Origin: an uncultured Propionibacteriaceae bacterium
Lineage (GTDB): Bacteria; Actinomycetota; Actinomycetes; Propionibacteriales; Propionibacteriaceae
Length of the DNA: 48,636 nt
Reading direction: 5' to 3'
Assembly: GCA_936924635.1 (NCBI GenBank)
Contig: CAKZHP010000049.1
Coordinates: forward strand, 1 to 48,636
Shown: positions 6,862 to 16,582 of the stretch, one piece after another
How the letters are laid out: each line of letters starts with the position of its first letter
Numbering within the stretch: the stretch's first letter is position 1
Notes under the pieces: generated by a model
What the model saw: only the letters and a program-made list of their open reading frames with translations
Databases searched by the model: none
Told to the model about the DNA's origin: nothing
Made by a program: the position numbers and the translations under genes

Positions 6862-7584
6862 TCAGGAGGCGGTCGGGGCCTTCCGGCGCTCCCGCCACAG
6901 GTAGGTGACGACCATGCCGGCGAGGATGGCGATCGAGACGTACCACATGTAGTCGGCGTAGAGCTTGACCAGGTCGACCGCCGGCTGGCCGATGGACCAC
7001 CCGAGCCACAGGTAGAGCGCCTGGAAGACACCGGCGGAGACGAAGTTCACGGCCAGGAACCGCCGCAGGCTCATGCCGGAGGCGCCGACGGCTGCGTACA
7101 CGACAGCCGTGGGGAACGGCATCGGCAGGTAGGTCATCATCACCGCGAGGTTGTCGAAGCGGTGCGTGAGGCGCACGGCCCGCTCCGCCCGCCGCTTGGC
7201 GCGAGCGCTGCGACCGGCGAACATGTCGATGATCCCGTCACCCCAGAGCTTGCCGGCCCACCAGTAGACCCAGTCCAGCTTGATGATCGACAGGGTCGAC
7301 ACCAGCCAGTAGACGAGGACCGGGCCGCCGTTGACGTGGGCCCAGGCGCCGGTCGCGACCACCGATGTACGGCCGCCGGTGATCATGGCCGCCACGGGCG
7401 GGTTCAGCCCCAGCAGCACCGGCCGGAGCGGCAGCATCGCCAACCCGTACACCCCGACCGCCGCGATGGCGATCCAGCACGCCATGTCGGCACGGGTGGG
7501 CTTGTGGCGCCACGGCAGGTTCGGGTCGTCCCACCACTCCTTGGGCGCGACCTCAGGGGCTTCCTCCTGGCCGGCGTCAGTCAC
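6862..7584 (-). CDS. VTT-domain (DedA/SNARE-associated type) membrane protein
   Basis: The 240-residue protein begins with an acidic cytoplasmic stretch (EWWDDPNLPW), a membrane segment near 35-55, then a VTT-like core with KLDWVYWWAGKLWG and the FDNLAVMMTYLPMPFPTAVVYAAVGASGM block, and ends with a C-terminal membrane helix. Bacterial DedA proteins flip lipids such as undecaprenyl phosphate or phosphatidylethanolamine; which lipid applies here is unknown. GTG 7584 is set by a TAGGGT box six bases upstream. It sits downstream of a GT2/DUF2304 pair that probably uses a polyprenyl carrier, which would suit a lipid-recycling role, but that is inference. Confidence 0.8.
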   Translation of the reverse strand: MTDAGQEEAPEVAPKEWWDDPNLPWRHKPTRADMACWIAIAAVGVYGLAMLPLRPVLLGLNPPVAAMITGGRTSVVATGAWAHVNGGPVLVYWLVSTLSIIKLDWVYWWAGKLWGDGIIDMFAGRSARAKRRAERAVRLTHRFDNLAVMMTYLPMPFPTAVVYAAVGASGMSLRRFLAVNFVSAGVFQALYLWLGWSIGQPAVDLVKLYADYMWYVSIAILAGMVVTYLWRERRKAPTAS

Positions 7585-7590
7585 GCCGCG

Positions 7591-7596
7591 ACCCTA
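7591..7596 (-). promoter_or_regulatory. -10 box for the leaderless VTT gene
   Basis: TAGGGT on the minus strand, six bases before GTG 7584. Confidence 0.5.
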
Positions 7597-7624
7597 CCGG
7601 GCGACCCCAGGGCGACCTGCGGCC

Positions 7625-8017
7625 TCACGGCTCGGCCGGGGGCTCGCCCCCGGGTTCCCCCCGCATCTCCCAGCGCTCCTCACGCCGCAGGCACTCGACC
7701 TCGACGCGCAGGATCGCGAGCTCCTCGGCGAGGGTGCGGCTCTTCTCCTCGAGCCGCGAGATCTCGACCGAGAACTGCACCGACACCACCAGCAGCAGCA
7801 GGAGCCCCCCGAAGAACGCGAAGTTCGACGGGGTGACGAACCCGATCTTCTCCGACGCCCAGGTGAGGAGGCCGGGGAAGATCGCCAGCACCACCAGCAC
7901 CAGGCAGACCACACCCCACCAGAGCGTGAACCGCTCCTTGAGCGCCCGGCGGCGCATCAGCGTCAGCATCACGGCGACGGTGCCGAGCACGAACAGGATC
8001 GGCAGCAGCTGGCTCAC
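7625..8017 (-). CDS. DUF2304 membrane protein
   Basis: The 130-residue protein has three hydrophobic segments (LLPILFVLGTVAVMLTLM, WWGVVCLVLVVLAIFPGLL, and FAFFGGLLLLLVVSVQF) followed by a coiled-coil tail (ISRLEEKSRTLAEELAILRVEVECL). This is the usual build of DUF2304. Such genes commonly follow a DPM1-like glycosyltransferase and may help it use a polyprenyl-phosphate sugar. GTG 8017 overlaps the stop of that glycosyltransferase (8014) in a GTGA junction, so the pair is translationally coupled. The exact role of DUF2304 is not established. Confidence 0.85.
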   Translation of the reverse strand: MSQLLPILFVLGTVAVMLTLMRRRALKERFTLWWGVVCLVLVVLAIFPGLLTWASEKIGFVTPSNFAFFGGLLLLLVVSVQFSVEISRLEEKSRTLAEELAILRVEVECLRREERWEMRGEPGGEPPAEP

Positions 8018-8763
8018 GCGGCCTCCTCGCTGACGGGGGTCGCGGGCCGGGTCAGCGAGACTCCCAGCGAGACCAGGGCGCGGCTCAGGAAGACGGCGGC
8101 GCGTACGGGTGAGTGGCTGGGTGTCCCGCCGGCGCGCGGGCGCATGCTCACCGGCGTCTGACGCACGATGAGGCCGCTGCGGGCCGCGATCACCAGGGCC
8201 TCCACCGTGTCGCCCAGGTACTCGGCCGGGTAGGTGCGGGCGAACAGCGCCACCGCTCGCGGGCCGTTCAGCTTGAAGCCGGAGGTGGTGTCGGTGAGCC
8301 GGGTGCGGCAGACGCGGGAGAGCACCGCCGAGAGCACCCGCATCGTCCAGCGCCGGGGCCCCCGCACCTCGTACTCCCCCCGGCCCGCGAACCGCGCCCC
8401 GACCAGCACGTCGGCGCCGGTCTCCGACATGGCGTCGACGAGCGCCGGCACCTCGGCCGGGTTGTGCTGACCGTCGGCGTCGAGCTGCAGCACGTGCGTG
8501 TACGAGCGGCGCACCGCGTACGCGTAGCCGGCGCGCATCGCCCCGCCCACGCCGAGGTTGAAGGGGAGGTCGATCACGGGCACGCCCGCCGCGGCGGCGA
8601 TCGCCGCCGTCGTGTCGGTCGAGCCGTCGGAGACCACGACCACGTCCCACCCGGGCAGCACGCGGCGCACCTCAGCCAGGCTGTCGGCGATCACCGCCTC
8701 CTCGTTCCAGGCCGGGATCACGACGAGCGGCCGCGCGGGGGCGCCGCCGATGGTCACGCTCAC
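8014..8763 (-). CDS. GT2 glycosyltransferase, dolichyl-phosphate-mannose synthase type
   Basis: The 249-residue soluble protein has a GT-A fold: VVIPAWNEEAVIADSL, VVVSDGSTDTT, the FNLGVGGAMRAGYAYA helix and the metal-binding QLDADGQHNP. DPM1-like enzymes move a hexose from a nucleotide sugar to a polyprenyl phosphate on the inner face of the membrane. The coupling to DUF2304 supports that role; donor and acceptor are not known. A GGAGGT site stands before GTG 8763, and a TAGGCT -10 box lies at 8805 down to 8800. Its promoter region is shared with the flippase gene that starts at 8889 in the other direction. Confidence 0.88.
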   Translation of the reverse strand: MSVTIGGAPARPLVVIPAWNEEAVIADSLAEVRRVLPGWDVVVVSDGSTDTTAAIAAAAGVPVIDLPFNLGVGGAMRAGYAYAVRRSYTHVLQLDADGQHNPAEVPALVDAMSETGADVLVGARFAGRGEYEVRGPRRWTMRVLSAVLSRVCRTRLTDTTSGFKLNGPRAVALFARTYPAEYLGDTVEALVIAARSGLIVRQTPVSMRPRAGGTPSHSPVRAAVFLSRALVSLGVSLTRPATPVSEEAA

Positions 8764-8876
8764 CGCTCACCTCCGTCAGGTCCGGGTCGTCGTCGGCTCA
8801 GCCTACGGGAGCACACTCCCCCGGCTGCGTACACGCCCGCGCGGCTCGCGCGCTCGGCCAGCCCTGGCGCGTGCGC

Positions 8877-8882
8877 CAGACT
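8877..8882 (+). promoter_or_regulatory. -10 box for the leaderless flippase gene
   Basis: CAGACT, six bases before GTG 8889; the first T is replaced by C. Confidence 0.45.
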
Positions 8883-8888
8883 GAGCGG

Positions 8889-10169
8889 GTGAGTGAACCG
8901 GCGGCGACCCGCACCCTGTCCGCCGGGTCGCTGGCGGTCGTCGTGGGCCTCGGCGTTTTCGGAGCCTCGAGCTTCGCGCTGCTGGGCCTGGCCGGGCGCG
9001 ACCTCGGGCCTGCAGGGTCTGCTCCCGTTGCCGTGGCCTGGACGGCGGTGAACGCTGTCGGGCTGGGCCTGTTCGTGCCCGTCGAGCAGGAGGTGGCACG
9101 CCTCGCCTCCGCGCGGCGGCCGGCGGGGCAGCCGGCGCCGCGACTGGTGCACGTGCTGCGCTACCTCGCGCTCGCCTCGGCGCTCGTCGCCGTCGTCGCC
9201 TGGCTGGCACGCGGGCCGCTCGCCGACACCTTCTTCTCCGGCGACCGCGCCATGGTGGGGTTCACGGCTGCGGCGCTGGTCGCGGTGGGGCTCGAGTACC
9301 TGGTGCGGGGCACGCTGGCCGGGTTCGGGCTCTTCGTGCGGTACGGCGTGCAGCTCACCGTCGACGGGCTGGCCCGGGTCGGGCTCGCCGCCCTGGTGTA
9401 CGCGGCGGGCTGGGGCAGCCGGGAGGCGTACGCCTGGGCCCTGGTGCTGGCGCCGCTGCTCGCCGCCGCGGCGACGGTCTCCTTGGCGGCGCTGCGTTGG
9501 CTGCGTGACCGGCCCACCGACGCCGGCCGTGCCTCGCTGGCGCCGCTGGTGGCGACCACCGTCGCCTCGCAGCTGCTCGGCAACGCCGGCCCCCTGGCGA
9601 TCGCCGTGCTGGCCGGCCGCACCGACCCGGCGACCACGGGCAGCTTCGTGAGCGTGATCACGGTCGGCCGGATCCCGCTCTTCCTGTACGCGGCGGTGCA
9701 GGCCGTGCTGCTGCCCACGCTGTCGGGGCTGGTCGCTCGGGGAGCACGCGCGGAGCTCCTTCGTACGTTGCGCACGACCCTGCTCGCCACCACGGCGGTC
9801 GGCGTGCTCGGGGTGGCGGGCATCGCTGTGCTGGGCCGCTGGGCGCTGCACGTCGTGTACGGGCCGGCGTTCACCGTGGCCTGGCTCGACCTGGTGCTGG
9901 TCGCGGTGTCCGGAGCGGCGTACATGCTGGCGCTCGCCACCGGGCACACCCTGCTCGCCTTCCGGCGCGACCCGCTGGTGCTGCTGGGCTGGGTGCTGGG
10001 CCTGCTCGCCACGGTGGCGTGCCTGGCGCTGCCGCTGCCGGTGACCACGCGGGTGGCGACGGCGCTGGTGGTGGGGTCGGCGGCGTCGGCGGCCAGTCAC
10101 GGTGCGGTGCTGACGCGGGTGCTGCGACAGTGGGCCCCGGGAGGTGGCGATGAGCGAGCTGATGGCTGA
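8889..10169 (+). CDS. Polysaccharide flippase-like membrane protein (MOP/Wzx type)
   Basis: The 426-residue protein is almost wholly hydrophobic, with about 12 predicted membrane segments and short basic loops, like the Wzx/MurJ group that flips lipid-linked glycans. Recognisable points are the start (SLAVVVGLGVFGASSFALL), an early acidic VPVEQEVARLAS segment, and VSVITVGRIPLFLYAAVQAVLLPTL cut here as the family's mid-protein block. GTG 8889 lies exactly six bases after CAGACT; an earlier GTG at 8871 lies before that box. Its 3' end overlaps the next glycosyltransferase by 20 bases, so both probably act on the same glycan. The substrate is unknown. Confidence 0.75.
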   Translation: MSEPAATRTLSAGSLAVVVGLGVFGASSFALLGLAGRDLGPAGSAPVAVAWTAVNAVGLGLFVPVEQEVARLASARRPAGQPAPRLVHVLRYLALASALVAVVAWLARGPLADTFFSGDRAMVGFTAAALVAVGLEYLVRGTLAGFGLFVRYGVQLTVDGLARVGLAALVYAAGWGSREAYAWALVLAPLLAAAATVSLAALRWLRDRPTDAGRASLAPLVATTVASQLLGNAGPLAIAVLAGRTDPATTGSFVSVITVGRIPLFLYAAVQAVLLPTLSGLVARGARAELLRTLRTTLLATTAVGVLGVAGIAVLGRWALHVVYGPAFTVAWLDLVLVAVSGAAYMLALATGHTLLAFRRDPLVLLGWVLGLLATVACLALPLPVTTRVATALVVGSAASAASHGAVLTRVLRQWAPGGGDERADG

Positions 10170-11229
10170 GCCGACGGCGGTGACGGCGCCGGCCATGAGC
10201 GTGGTGGTGCTCGCGTACGGAGCCGAGGAGTGGCTGCACGCTGCCGTGGCGGCCGTCCTGGCCTCCGAGGGCGTCGAGGTGGAGCTGGTCGTCGTGGACA
10301 ACGGGTGCACCAGCGACGCCGTCGCGACGCTGCGCCCAGACCCCCGCCTCCGCGTCATCACCCCGGGCACGAACACCGGGTTCGCGGGCGGGGTGAACCT
10401 GGGCGCCGAGGCCGCCTCGCACGACGTGGTGGTGATGCTGAACTCCGACGCCGAGGTGGAGCCCGGCGCCCTGGCGGCGCTGGCCGCCGCGATCGACGAC
10501 GGCGCCGACCTGGCCGGCGCGGTGATCCTGCTCGCCGACCAGCCCGACCTGATCAACAGCGCCGGCAACCCCCTCCACGTGCTCGGCCTGGTGTGGGCAG
10601 GCCGGCTGGAGCAGCCGCGCGCCGGTCTCGGCCCCGACTGGCAGCCGGCGACGCTGAGCGGTGCCTGCCTGGCCGTACGCCGCTCTGCGTGGGACCGGCT
10701 GGGCGGGTTCGCCGAGGAGTTCTTCGCCTACCACGAGGACGTCGACCTCTGCTGGCGCGCGCGGCAGCTGGGGATGCGGCTCGACCTGGTGACCGAGGCC
10801 GGGGTGCGGCACCACTACGAGTTCTCCCGCAACCCCCGCAAGATGTTCCTGATGGAGCGCAACCGGCTGCTGTTCGTGCTCACCACGTACGGCCCGGGCA
10901 CGCTCGCCACCCTCGCGCTGCCCCTGGTGGCCTTCGACGTGGCGCTGCTGGCGGTGGCGGCCCGGCAGGGCTGGGCGGTGGAGAAGGTACGCGGCTGGGC
11001 CTGGCTGGCACGCCACCTCCCGTACCTCCGTGACCGCCGCGCCCTCGTGCAGGCGGCCCGTACGGTCCCCGACCGCGACCTGTACCCGTGGCTCACGGCG
11101 ACGTTCGACGCGAGGCAGATGCCGCTCCCTGCCGCCGGCCGGCCGCTGCAGGCGACGCTCCGGGCGTGGTGGGGGCTCGTGCGACGAATCTCGAGCCGAT
11201 CTCGACGGTCTCGCCCAGGCGCCCGCTGA
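10150..11229 (+). CDS. GT2 glycosyltransferase, rhamnosyltransferase (WbbL) type
   Basis: The 359-residue protein has the GT-A core: MSVVVLAYGAEEWL, VVDNGCTSDAV, TNTGFAGGVNLGAE, the metal site MLNSDAEVEPG, and a catalytic region GGFAEEFFAYHEDVDLCWRA. This last block (HEDVDLCWR) is typical of WbbL/rhamnosyl and related cell-wall transferases. A hydrophobic patch (LATLALPLVAFDVALLAVAA) near 255-275 may touch the membrane. ATG 10150 follows GGGAGGTGGCG, a strong ribosome site lying inside the end of the flippase gene. Donor sugar cannot be read from sequence; dTDP-rhamnose is a reasonable guess. Confidence 0.85.
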   Translation: MSELMAEPTAVTAPAMSVVVLAYGAEEWLHAAVAAVLASEGVEVELVVVDNGCTSDAVATLRPDPRLRVITPGTNTGFAGGVNLGAEAASHDVVVMLNSDAEVEPGALAALAAAIDDGADLAGAVILLADQPDLINSAGNPLHVLGLVWAGRLEQPRAGLGPDWQPATLSGACLAVRRSAWDRLGGFAEEFFAYHEDVDLCWRARQLGMRLDLVTEAGVRHHYEFSRNPRKMFLMERNRLLFVLTTYGPGTLATLALPLVAFDVALLAVAARQGWAVEKVRGWAWLARHLPYLRDRRALVQAARTVPDRDLYPWLTATFDARQMPLPAAGRPLQATLRAWWGLVRRISSRSRRSRPGAR

Positions 11230-11255
11230 CCTCGTTTTCCCAGACGTCCAACGAA

Positions 11256-11277
11256 GTTCACCTCCCGTTCGGCGACC
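11256..11277 (+). promoter_or_regulatory. Weak PHO-box-like direct repeat
   Basis: GTTCACCTCCC (11256-11266) is followed in 11-base register by GTTCGGCGACC. The first unit fits the actinobacterial PhoP/RegX3 half-site GTTCACC; the second keeps only GTTC. It is 160 bases upstream of the UgpC-like ATPase. Confidence 0.25.
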
Positions 11278-11437
11278 CGCCCGGCCTCGTCGCCCCAGGC
11301 CGCCCGGCCGCCAGACCGGCAGAAGAGGTCACATCCGTCAGATCTCGTGAGAGGATGCGCTCCAGAGGGGCCCCTTCTCCCCTCCACAACGGATCGTCGG
11401 GCACGTACCTGCCCGTGGGAAAGGAAGTGCTTCACGC

Positions 11438-12529
<1,092 letters not shown>

Positions 12530-12546
12530 CACCGGTCTGAGCACGC

Positions 12547-12580
12547 CGAGGGCCCCCGCTCGTCTGAGCGGGGGCCCTCG
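12547..12580 (+). terminator. Strong 15-bp hairpin terminator
   Basis: CGAGGGCCCCCGCTC (12547-12561) and its exact reverse complement (12566-12580) enclose a GTCT loop, starting 17 bases after the ABC ATPase stop. No T-run follows, as is common in high-GC actinobacteria. Confidence 0.85.
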
Positions 12581-12612
12581 CATGTCTGTCGAGCCACCCG
12601 GCGCGCGGCCGG

Positions 12613-12618
12613 TACAGT
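12613..12618 (+). promoter_or_regulatory. -10 box for the epimerase-acyltransferase unit
   Basis: TACAGT fits TANNNT; the start would be near 12625, and an AAGGAG ribosome site follows before ATG 12651. Confidence 0.5.
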
Positions 12619-12650
12619 GCCGCTGACAACCCCACGAAGGAGCACCCCGC

Positions 12651-13727
12651 ATGACTGACACCACCAGCGTCCTCGTCACCGGAGGCGCCGGGTTCATCGG
12701 GTGCGCCGCGTCGGCAGAGCTCGCCGACCGCTTCGACCGGGTCGTCGTGCTCGACAACCTCCACCCCCAGATCCACGCCACGCAGGAGCGCCCCGCCGCG
12801 CTCGACGAGCGGGCAGAGCTGGTCGTCGGCGACGTCACCGACCCCGAGGCCGTACGCGCCGTGGTCGCCGACGCGCGGCCCGACGTCGTGATCCACCTCG
12901 CCGCCGAGACCGGCACCGGCCAGTCGCTCACCGAGTCGACCCGTCACGGCATGGTCAACGTCGTCGGCACCACGGTGCTGCTCGACGCCCTCAGCGCCTC
13001 CGACAAGCGGCCCCGCCGGATCGTGCTCTCCTCGTCGCGAGCCGTGTACGGAGAGGGCGCCTGGCGCCGCACCGATGGCACGGTCTGGTACCCGGGCCAG
13101 CGCACCCCCGACATGCTCGCCGAGGGCCGGTGGGACTTCGAGGACTCCGAGCCCACGCCCATGGAATCGGGCTCGGTGCACCCCATGCCGGTCAGCGTGT
13201 ACGGCACCACGAAGCTCGCCCAGGAGGGGATCCTGTCGGCCTGGGCGCCCGCGTTCGACGTGGAGCCGGTGATCCTGCGGCTGCAGAACGTGTACGGCCC
13301 CGGGCAGTCGCTCATCAACTCCTACACGGGGATCATGTCGCTGTTCTGCCGCCTGGCGCGCGAGGGCACCTCGATCCCCCTCTACGAGGACGGCGAGGTG
13401 CGCCGCGACTTCATCCTCATCGACGACGTGGCCCGCGCCATCGTGGCGGCAGCCACCGCCGAAGCGCCCGGCCGGGACCCGATCGACATCGGCTCGGGCG
13501 AGATGCAGACGATCCGGACGGCCGCCGAGATCATCTCCCGCCTGTACGGGGCGCCCGAGCCCCACGTGACGGGCCAGTGGCGAGCGGGGGATGTACGGCA
13601 TGCGTGGGCCGACGTCTCCCGTGCCGCCGACCGCCTGGGCTGGACGCCGCAGTTCTCCCTGCAGCAGGGCCTGGAGCAGCTGGTGACCTGGATCGAGGGT
13701 CAGCTGCCCGCCCGTACAAGCCGGTGA
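12651..13727 (+). CDS. NAD-dependent nucleotide-sugar epimerase/dehydratase
   Basis: This 358-residue extended SDR begins with VLVTGGAGFIG (Rossmann GGxGxxG), has the active-site Ser region VLSSSRAVYGEG, the YGTTK catalytic Tyr-Lys pair (YxxxK), and LQNVYGPGQ. It is closest in pattern to the dTDP-L-rhamnose 4-epimerase / UDP-glucose 4-epimerase group, so it would remodel a sugar nucleotide for the neighbouring glycan genes. The stretch between the active-site Ser and Tyr (RTDGTVWYPGQRTP and following) is longer than in GalE. ATG 12651 follows AAGGAG. The stop overlaps the next start as GTGA, which couples it to the acyltransferase. Confidence 0.85.
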   Translation: MTDTTSVLVTGGAGFIGCAASAELADRFDRVVVLDNLHPQIHATQERPAALDERAELVVGDVTDPEAVRAVVADARPDVVIHLAAETGTGQSLTESTRHGMVNVVGTTVLLDALSASDKRPRRIVLSSSRAVYGEGAWRRTDGTVWYPGQRTPDMLAEGRWDFEDSEPTPMESGSVHPMPVSVYGTTKLAQEGILSAWAPAFDVEPVILRLQNVYGPGQSLINSYTGIMSLFCRLAREGTSIPLYEDGEVRRDFILIDDVARAIVAAATAEAPGRDPIDIGSGEMQTIRTAAEIISRLYGAPEPHVTGQWRAGDVRHAWADVSRAADRLGWTPQFSLQQGLEQLVTWIEGQLPARTSR

Positions 13728-14938
13728 CCCGTCCGCCGCTTGCGGACCTGGTCGCCGCCCGTCGCCTCTCCTGGCGCCCGGGGATCGAGGCGCTCCGCGG
13801 GGTCGCGGCGCTGGTCGTGGTCTTCCACCACATGTGGTCGTTGTCCACCCAGCCGCACTTCCCCGGCTACGAGATCGTCGAGGGCTTCGGCACCCTGGGC
13901 GTGAACCTGTTCTTCCTGCTCTCGGGCTACCTGCTCGTCGACAGCTTCTGGGGCAAGCGCGACCTCGTCACCTACTGGGTGCGCCGATTCTTCCGCATCG
14001 CGCCCGCCTACTACCTGGTCGTGACGGTGCTGTTCCTGTTCTTCGCGAACCACGACCTGCTCTTCAGCCCCTTCGGCGTCCGCCAGGTGCTGGCGAACGG
14101 CACCTTCACGCACTACATGTTCCCTGAGACGGCCAGCTCCCTGAACGTCGACGGCGCGCTGTGGACCCTGACGGCCGAGTTCATGCTCTATCTGCTGCTG
14201 CCGCTGATGGCTCTCCCGTTCGCGCGGTGGCCACGGCTCACCTTTCTCACCCTGTGCGCAATCGGCGTCGGCTGGAAGCTCTGGATCGCGCTCGACGGCG
14301 ACTGGCTGCGTCACCTGTACTTCGGGGAGAACCAGTTCGACCTCGCCATCGAGAGCCTCTACCTGGCGCGCCAGTTCGTGGGCCTGGTGCCGATCTTCGC
14401 GCTCGGCATCGGCCTGCGCTACCTGGAGGTGACCGGTCGTCTCGACGCGATCCACCGTCGGCTCCCCAGTCGCATGTCGGTGCTCGTCGTCGTCGCCGTG
14501 CTGGTCCCGCCGGCACTGTCGTTGTTCTTCATCGAGCGCGCGACACAGTTCCGGCACTGGATCTGGTTCACCTTCTTCGAGTACGCGATGGCGGTGCTCC
14601 TGGCCGCCGTGGTGCTGACCTGCGCCAACCCGGCCTGGAAGGCGGAGTCGCTGCCAACGCGCATCGCCACGTGGCTGGGCGAGCGCTCGTACAGCCTCTA
14701 CATCCTGCACTTCCCGATCATCTTGTCGATGTACGGCAGAGGTCCTCTGGAGCGGGCTCCAGAGATGACGCACCTCGTGCCGCGACTGGTGATCATCCTC
14801 GTGCTCACCGTCCTGGGCGCTCACATCTCGTACGTGCTCGTCGAGAGGCCCGGCATCGCAGCCGGCCGCAGCATCGTCGGGCGACTCAAGGCTCGCCGCA
14901 CGACCTCGGGCTCCGAGACCCCCCCCCCCGGCCGCTGA
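13724..14938 (+). CDS. Acyltransferase 3 (OafA-type) membrane protein 1
   Basis: The 404-residue protein has about ten membrane segments and AT3 landmarks: RGVAALVVVFHHMWSL (catalytic-type His), GTLGVNLFFLLSGYLLV, the basic RRFFRIAPAYYLVV, LWTLTAEFMLYLLLPL and YSLYILHFPIIL near the end. Family members O-acetylate or otherwise O-acylate surface sugars. GTG 13724 overlaps the epimerase stop by four bases. The last codons contain an 11-base C tract (14919-14929) where slippage would alter only the C-terminal four to five residues. It forms a pair with the AT3 gene 190 bases downstream; the two are not close copies. Confidence 0.88.
   Translation: MTRPPLADLVAARRLSWRPGIEALRGVAALVVVFHHMWSLSTQPHFPGYEIVEGFGTLGVNLFFLLSGYLLVDSFWGKRDLVTYWVRRFFRIAPAYYLVVTVLFLFFANHDLLFSPFGVRQVLANGTFTHYMFPETASSLNVDGALWTLTAEFMLYLLLPLMALPFARWPRLTFLTLCAIGVGWKLWIALDGDWLRHLYFGENQFDLAIESLYLARQFVGLVPIFALGIGLRYLEVTGRLDAIHRRLPSRMSVLVVVAVLVPPALSLFFIERATQFRHWIWFTFFEYAMAVLLAAVVLTCANPAWKAESLPTRIATWLGERSYSLYILHFPIILSMYGRGPLERAPEMTHLVPRLVIILVLTVLGAHISYVLVERPGIAAGRSIVGRLKARRTTSGSETPPPGR
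14919..14929 (+). repeat. C11 homopolymer tract at the 3' end of the acyltransferase gene
   Basis: Eleven consecutive C bases encode Pro codons just before the stop at 14936-14938. Such tracts are prone both to replication slippage and to sequencing error. Confidence 0.9.
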
Positions 14939-15127
14939 GCTAGCACCGCTTGGTCGCGGGACGGATCTCGTAGTCACCAGTGTGGCTTGGTCCCGCACCA
15001 GACACAGTCAGCCCTTCAGCCGTCAGCTGCGGCGTCCCCACGCTCCCGGAGGCGCGCCCATGTGCCGGCCCCGTCGTGCCTCGGGCAGTGGCTCGCGGAG
15101 CCCGCACCAGGTCAGCAGGACGTACCG

Positions 15128-16582
15128 ATGACCCTGCCCACACCCTTCGGTGACGGCTTCGCGTCGACGCACACGCCGGCGAAGTCCGACAAGCAGCACA
15201 TCGCCTATCTCGACGGGCTGCGTGCACTGGCCGTGCTCATGGTCCTGCTGCGGCACGCCTGGGGCCTGTCCGGCTCCCCCGAGCTCACCTTCGCCGGCAT
15301 CGACCTCACGCGGTTCGTCGTGATGGGCGGCTCCGGGGTCGACCTGTTCTTCGTGCTGTCGGGCTACCTCCTCACCCGGTCGTACTTCACGGCCCGGCAG
15401 ACAGGGCGCGACCCGGTGCCGTACGGGGTCTACTGGCGCGCCCGGATCAGGCGCATCGGGCCGCCGTACTGGGTCGTGCTGTTCCTGGTGCTGCTGCTGA
15501 TGACCGGTCAGTACATCCCCGAGGAGCGCGTCTTCTCCGGGATCGGCGTGGTGATCCTCGTCGCCCACGTGCTGTTCGCCCAGGGGGCGTACCTGCCGTC
15601 CTTCGGCGCCTACCACGTGGAGACCCCGTTCTGGACGCTGACCATCGAGATGGTGTTCTACCTGCTGGTGCCGTTCCTGGTCCGGCTCTTCTACGGCCGG
15701 CGCTGGATGGTCTCCACCCCGCTGCTCGCCGCCGTGGCGCTGGGATGGCTCTACCTGGTGCGCAACTCCGTGGGCAGGCTGGTGCTCGCCATCAACGGGC
15801 CGCTGAACGTGTTCCCACCGTTCCCGGTCGAGGTGGTCCGGTTCTTCCTGTCGCACCAGATGCCCGCGTTCCTGGTCGACTTCGCGGCCGGCATCCTCGC
15901 GGCTCTGGTGGTGACCAGCAAGAAGCACGCGCTGCGTGACGCGGCGTGGTTCCAGCGGCTCACCTCGCCCCGCATGGGCGTCGGGATCTTCGCCCTGGGC
16001 CTGCTCACGGTGCTGCTCGCCGCGTACAAGATGGGCCGCTGGTCGCTGGTCTACGGCTACGCCAACCCGCTCAACTACATGACGCAGAGCCGACGGGGCG
16101 ACCTGCTCTACTACTACTCCGAGACGATCCCGTACGGCATCGGGTACGGCGGCATGCTGCTCGGCCTCGCCCTGGCCACCGGTTGGTTGCAGCGCGTGTT
16201 CTCGTTCCGGCCGTTGGCCTACATCGGCGTGATCGGCTACTCGGTCTACCTGCTGCACATGCCGCTGATCTACGTCTTCAACAGCTACTCGTGGCTCAAG
16301 CAGGAGGGCGACCCCCACCGCCACTTCCTGCTGATGCTCCTCACCGCGGTCCCGACGATCCTCCTCGTGGCGTCAGGTTTCTTCTACGCCGTGGAGAAGC
16401 CGTCGATGGCGTGGTCCCGCCGCGCGCAGCTGCGCAATGCTCCCGCGCCGGGCAGTGCGCGAGCCGCCGAGCCGAGCAGTGCGCGAGCCGTCGAGCCGGG
16501 CGCCACTTCCCCGGCCGAGAACGCGAAGACAGGCGAGGCCCGAACCGAGCCCGAGCACGCGGCACGGGGGAAGGCCACCTAG
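15128..16582 (+). CDS. Acyltransferase 3 (OafA-type) membrane protein 2
   Basis: The 484-residue protein shares the AT3 build: LDGLRALAVLMVLLRHAWG with the catalytic-type His, GSGVDLFFVLSGYLLTRSY, ARIRRIGPPYWVVLF, FWTLTIEMVFYLLVPFL and GYSVYLLHMPLIYV. It is about 80 residues longer than the upstream paralogue, owing to an insert near 300-340 and an Ala/Glu-rich C-terminal tail (from about 435) with an 8-residue tandem repeat. ATG 15128 is chosen because AT3 homology starts at residue 20; the weak AGCAGGA upstream is the only ribosome site. Substrate and acyl group are unknown. Confidence 0.85.
   Translation: MTLPTPFGDGFASTHTPAKSDKQHIAYLDGLRALAVLMVLLRHAWGLSGSPELTFAGIDLTRFVVMGGSGVDLFFVLSGYLLTRSYFTARQTGRDPVPYGVYWRARIRRIGPPYWVVLFLVLLLMTGQYIPEERVFSGIGVVILVAHVLFAQGAYLPSFGAYHVETPFWTLTIEMVFYLLVPFLVRLFYGRRWMVSTPLLAAVALGWLYLVRNSVGRLVLAINGPLNVFPPFPVEVVRFFLSHQMPAFLVDFAAGILAALVVTSKKHALRDAAWFQRLTSPRMGVGIFALGLLTVLLAAYKMGRWSLVYGYANPLNYMTQSRRGDLLYYYSETIPYGIGYGGMLLGLALATGWLQRVFSFRPLAYIGVIGYSVYLLHMPLIYVFNSYSWLKQEGDPHRHFLLMLLTAVPTILLVASGFFYAVEKPSMAWSRRAQLRNAPAPGSARAAEPSSARAVEPGATSPAENAKTGEARTEPEHAARGKAT
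16452..16499 (+). repeat. Two 24-bp tandem repeats in the acyltransferase tail
   Basis: Units 16452-16475 and 16476-16499 differ at two positions and encode GSARAAEP then SSARAVEP in the disordered cytoplasmic tail. Confidence 0.75.

Noticed and set aside
8760..10568. A 602-codon frame antisense to the flippase and GT2 genes
   Set aside because: Repetitive Arg/Gln/His-rich shadow with no domain; the plus-strand genes are well supported.
12701..13723. In-frame extension of acyltransferase 1 upstream over the epimerase gene
   Set aside because: The extension is a shadow of the epimerase; AT3 homology begins after GTG 13724, which overlaps the epimerase stop.
14987..15127. Earlier GTG start for acyltransferase 2
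   Set aside because: The added 47 residues are Arg/Pro/Ser-rich and lie before the family homology; ATG 15128 is more plausible.
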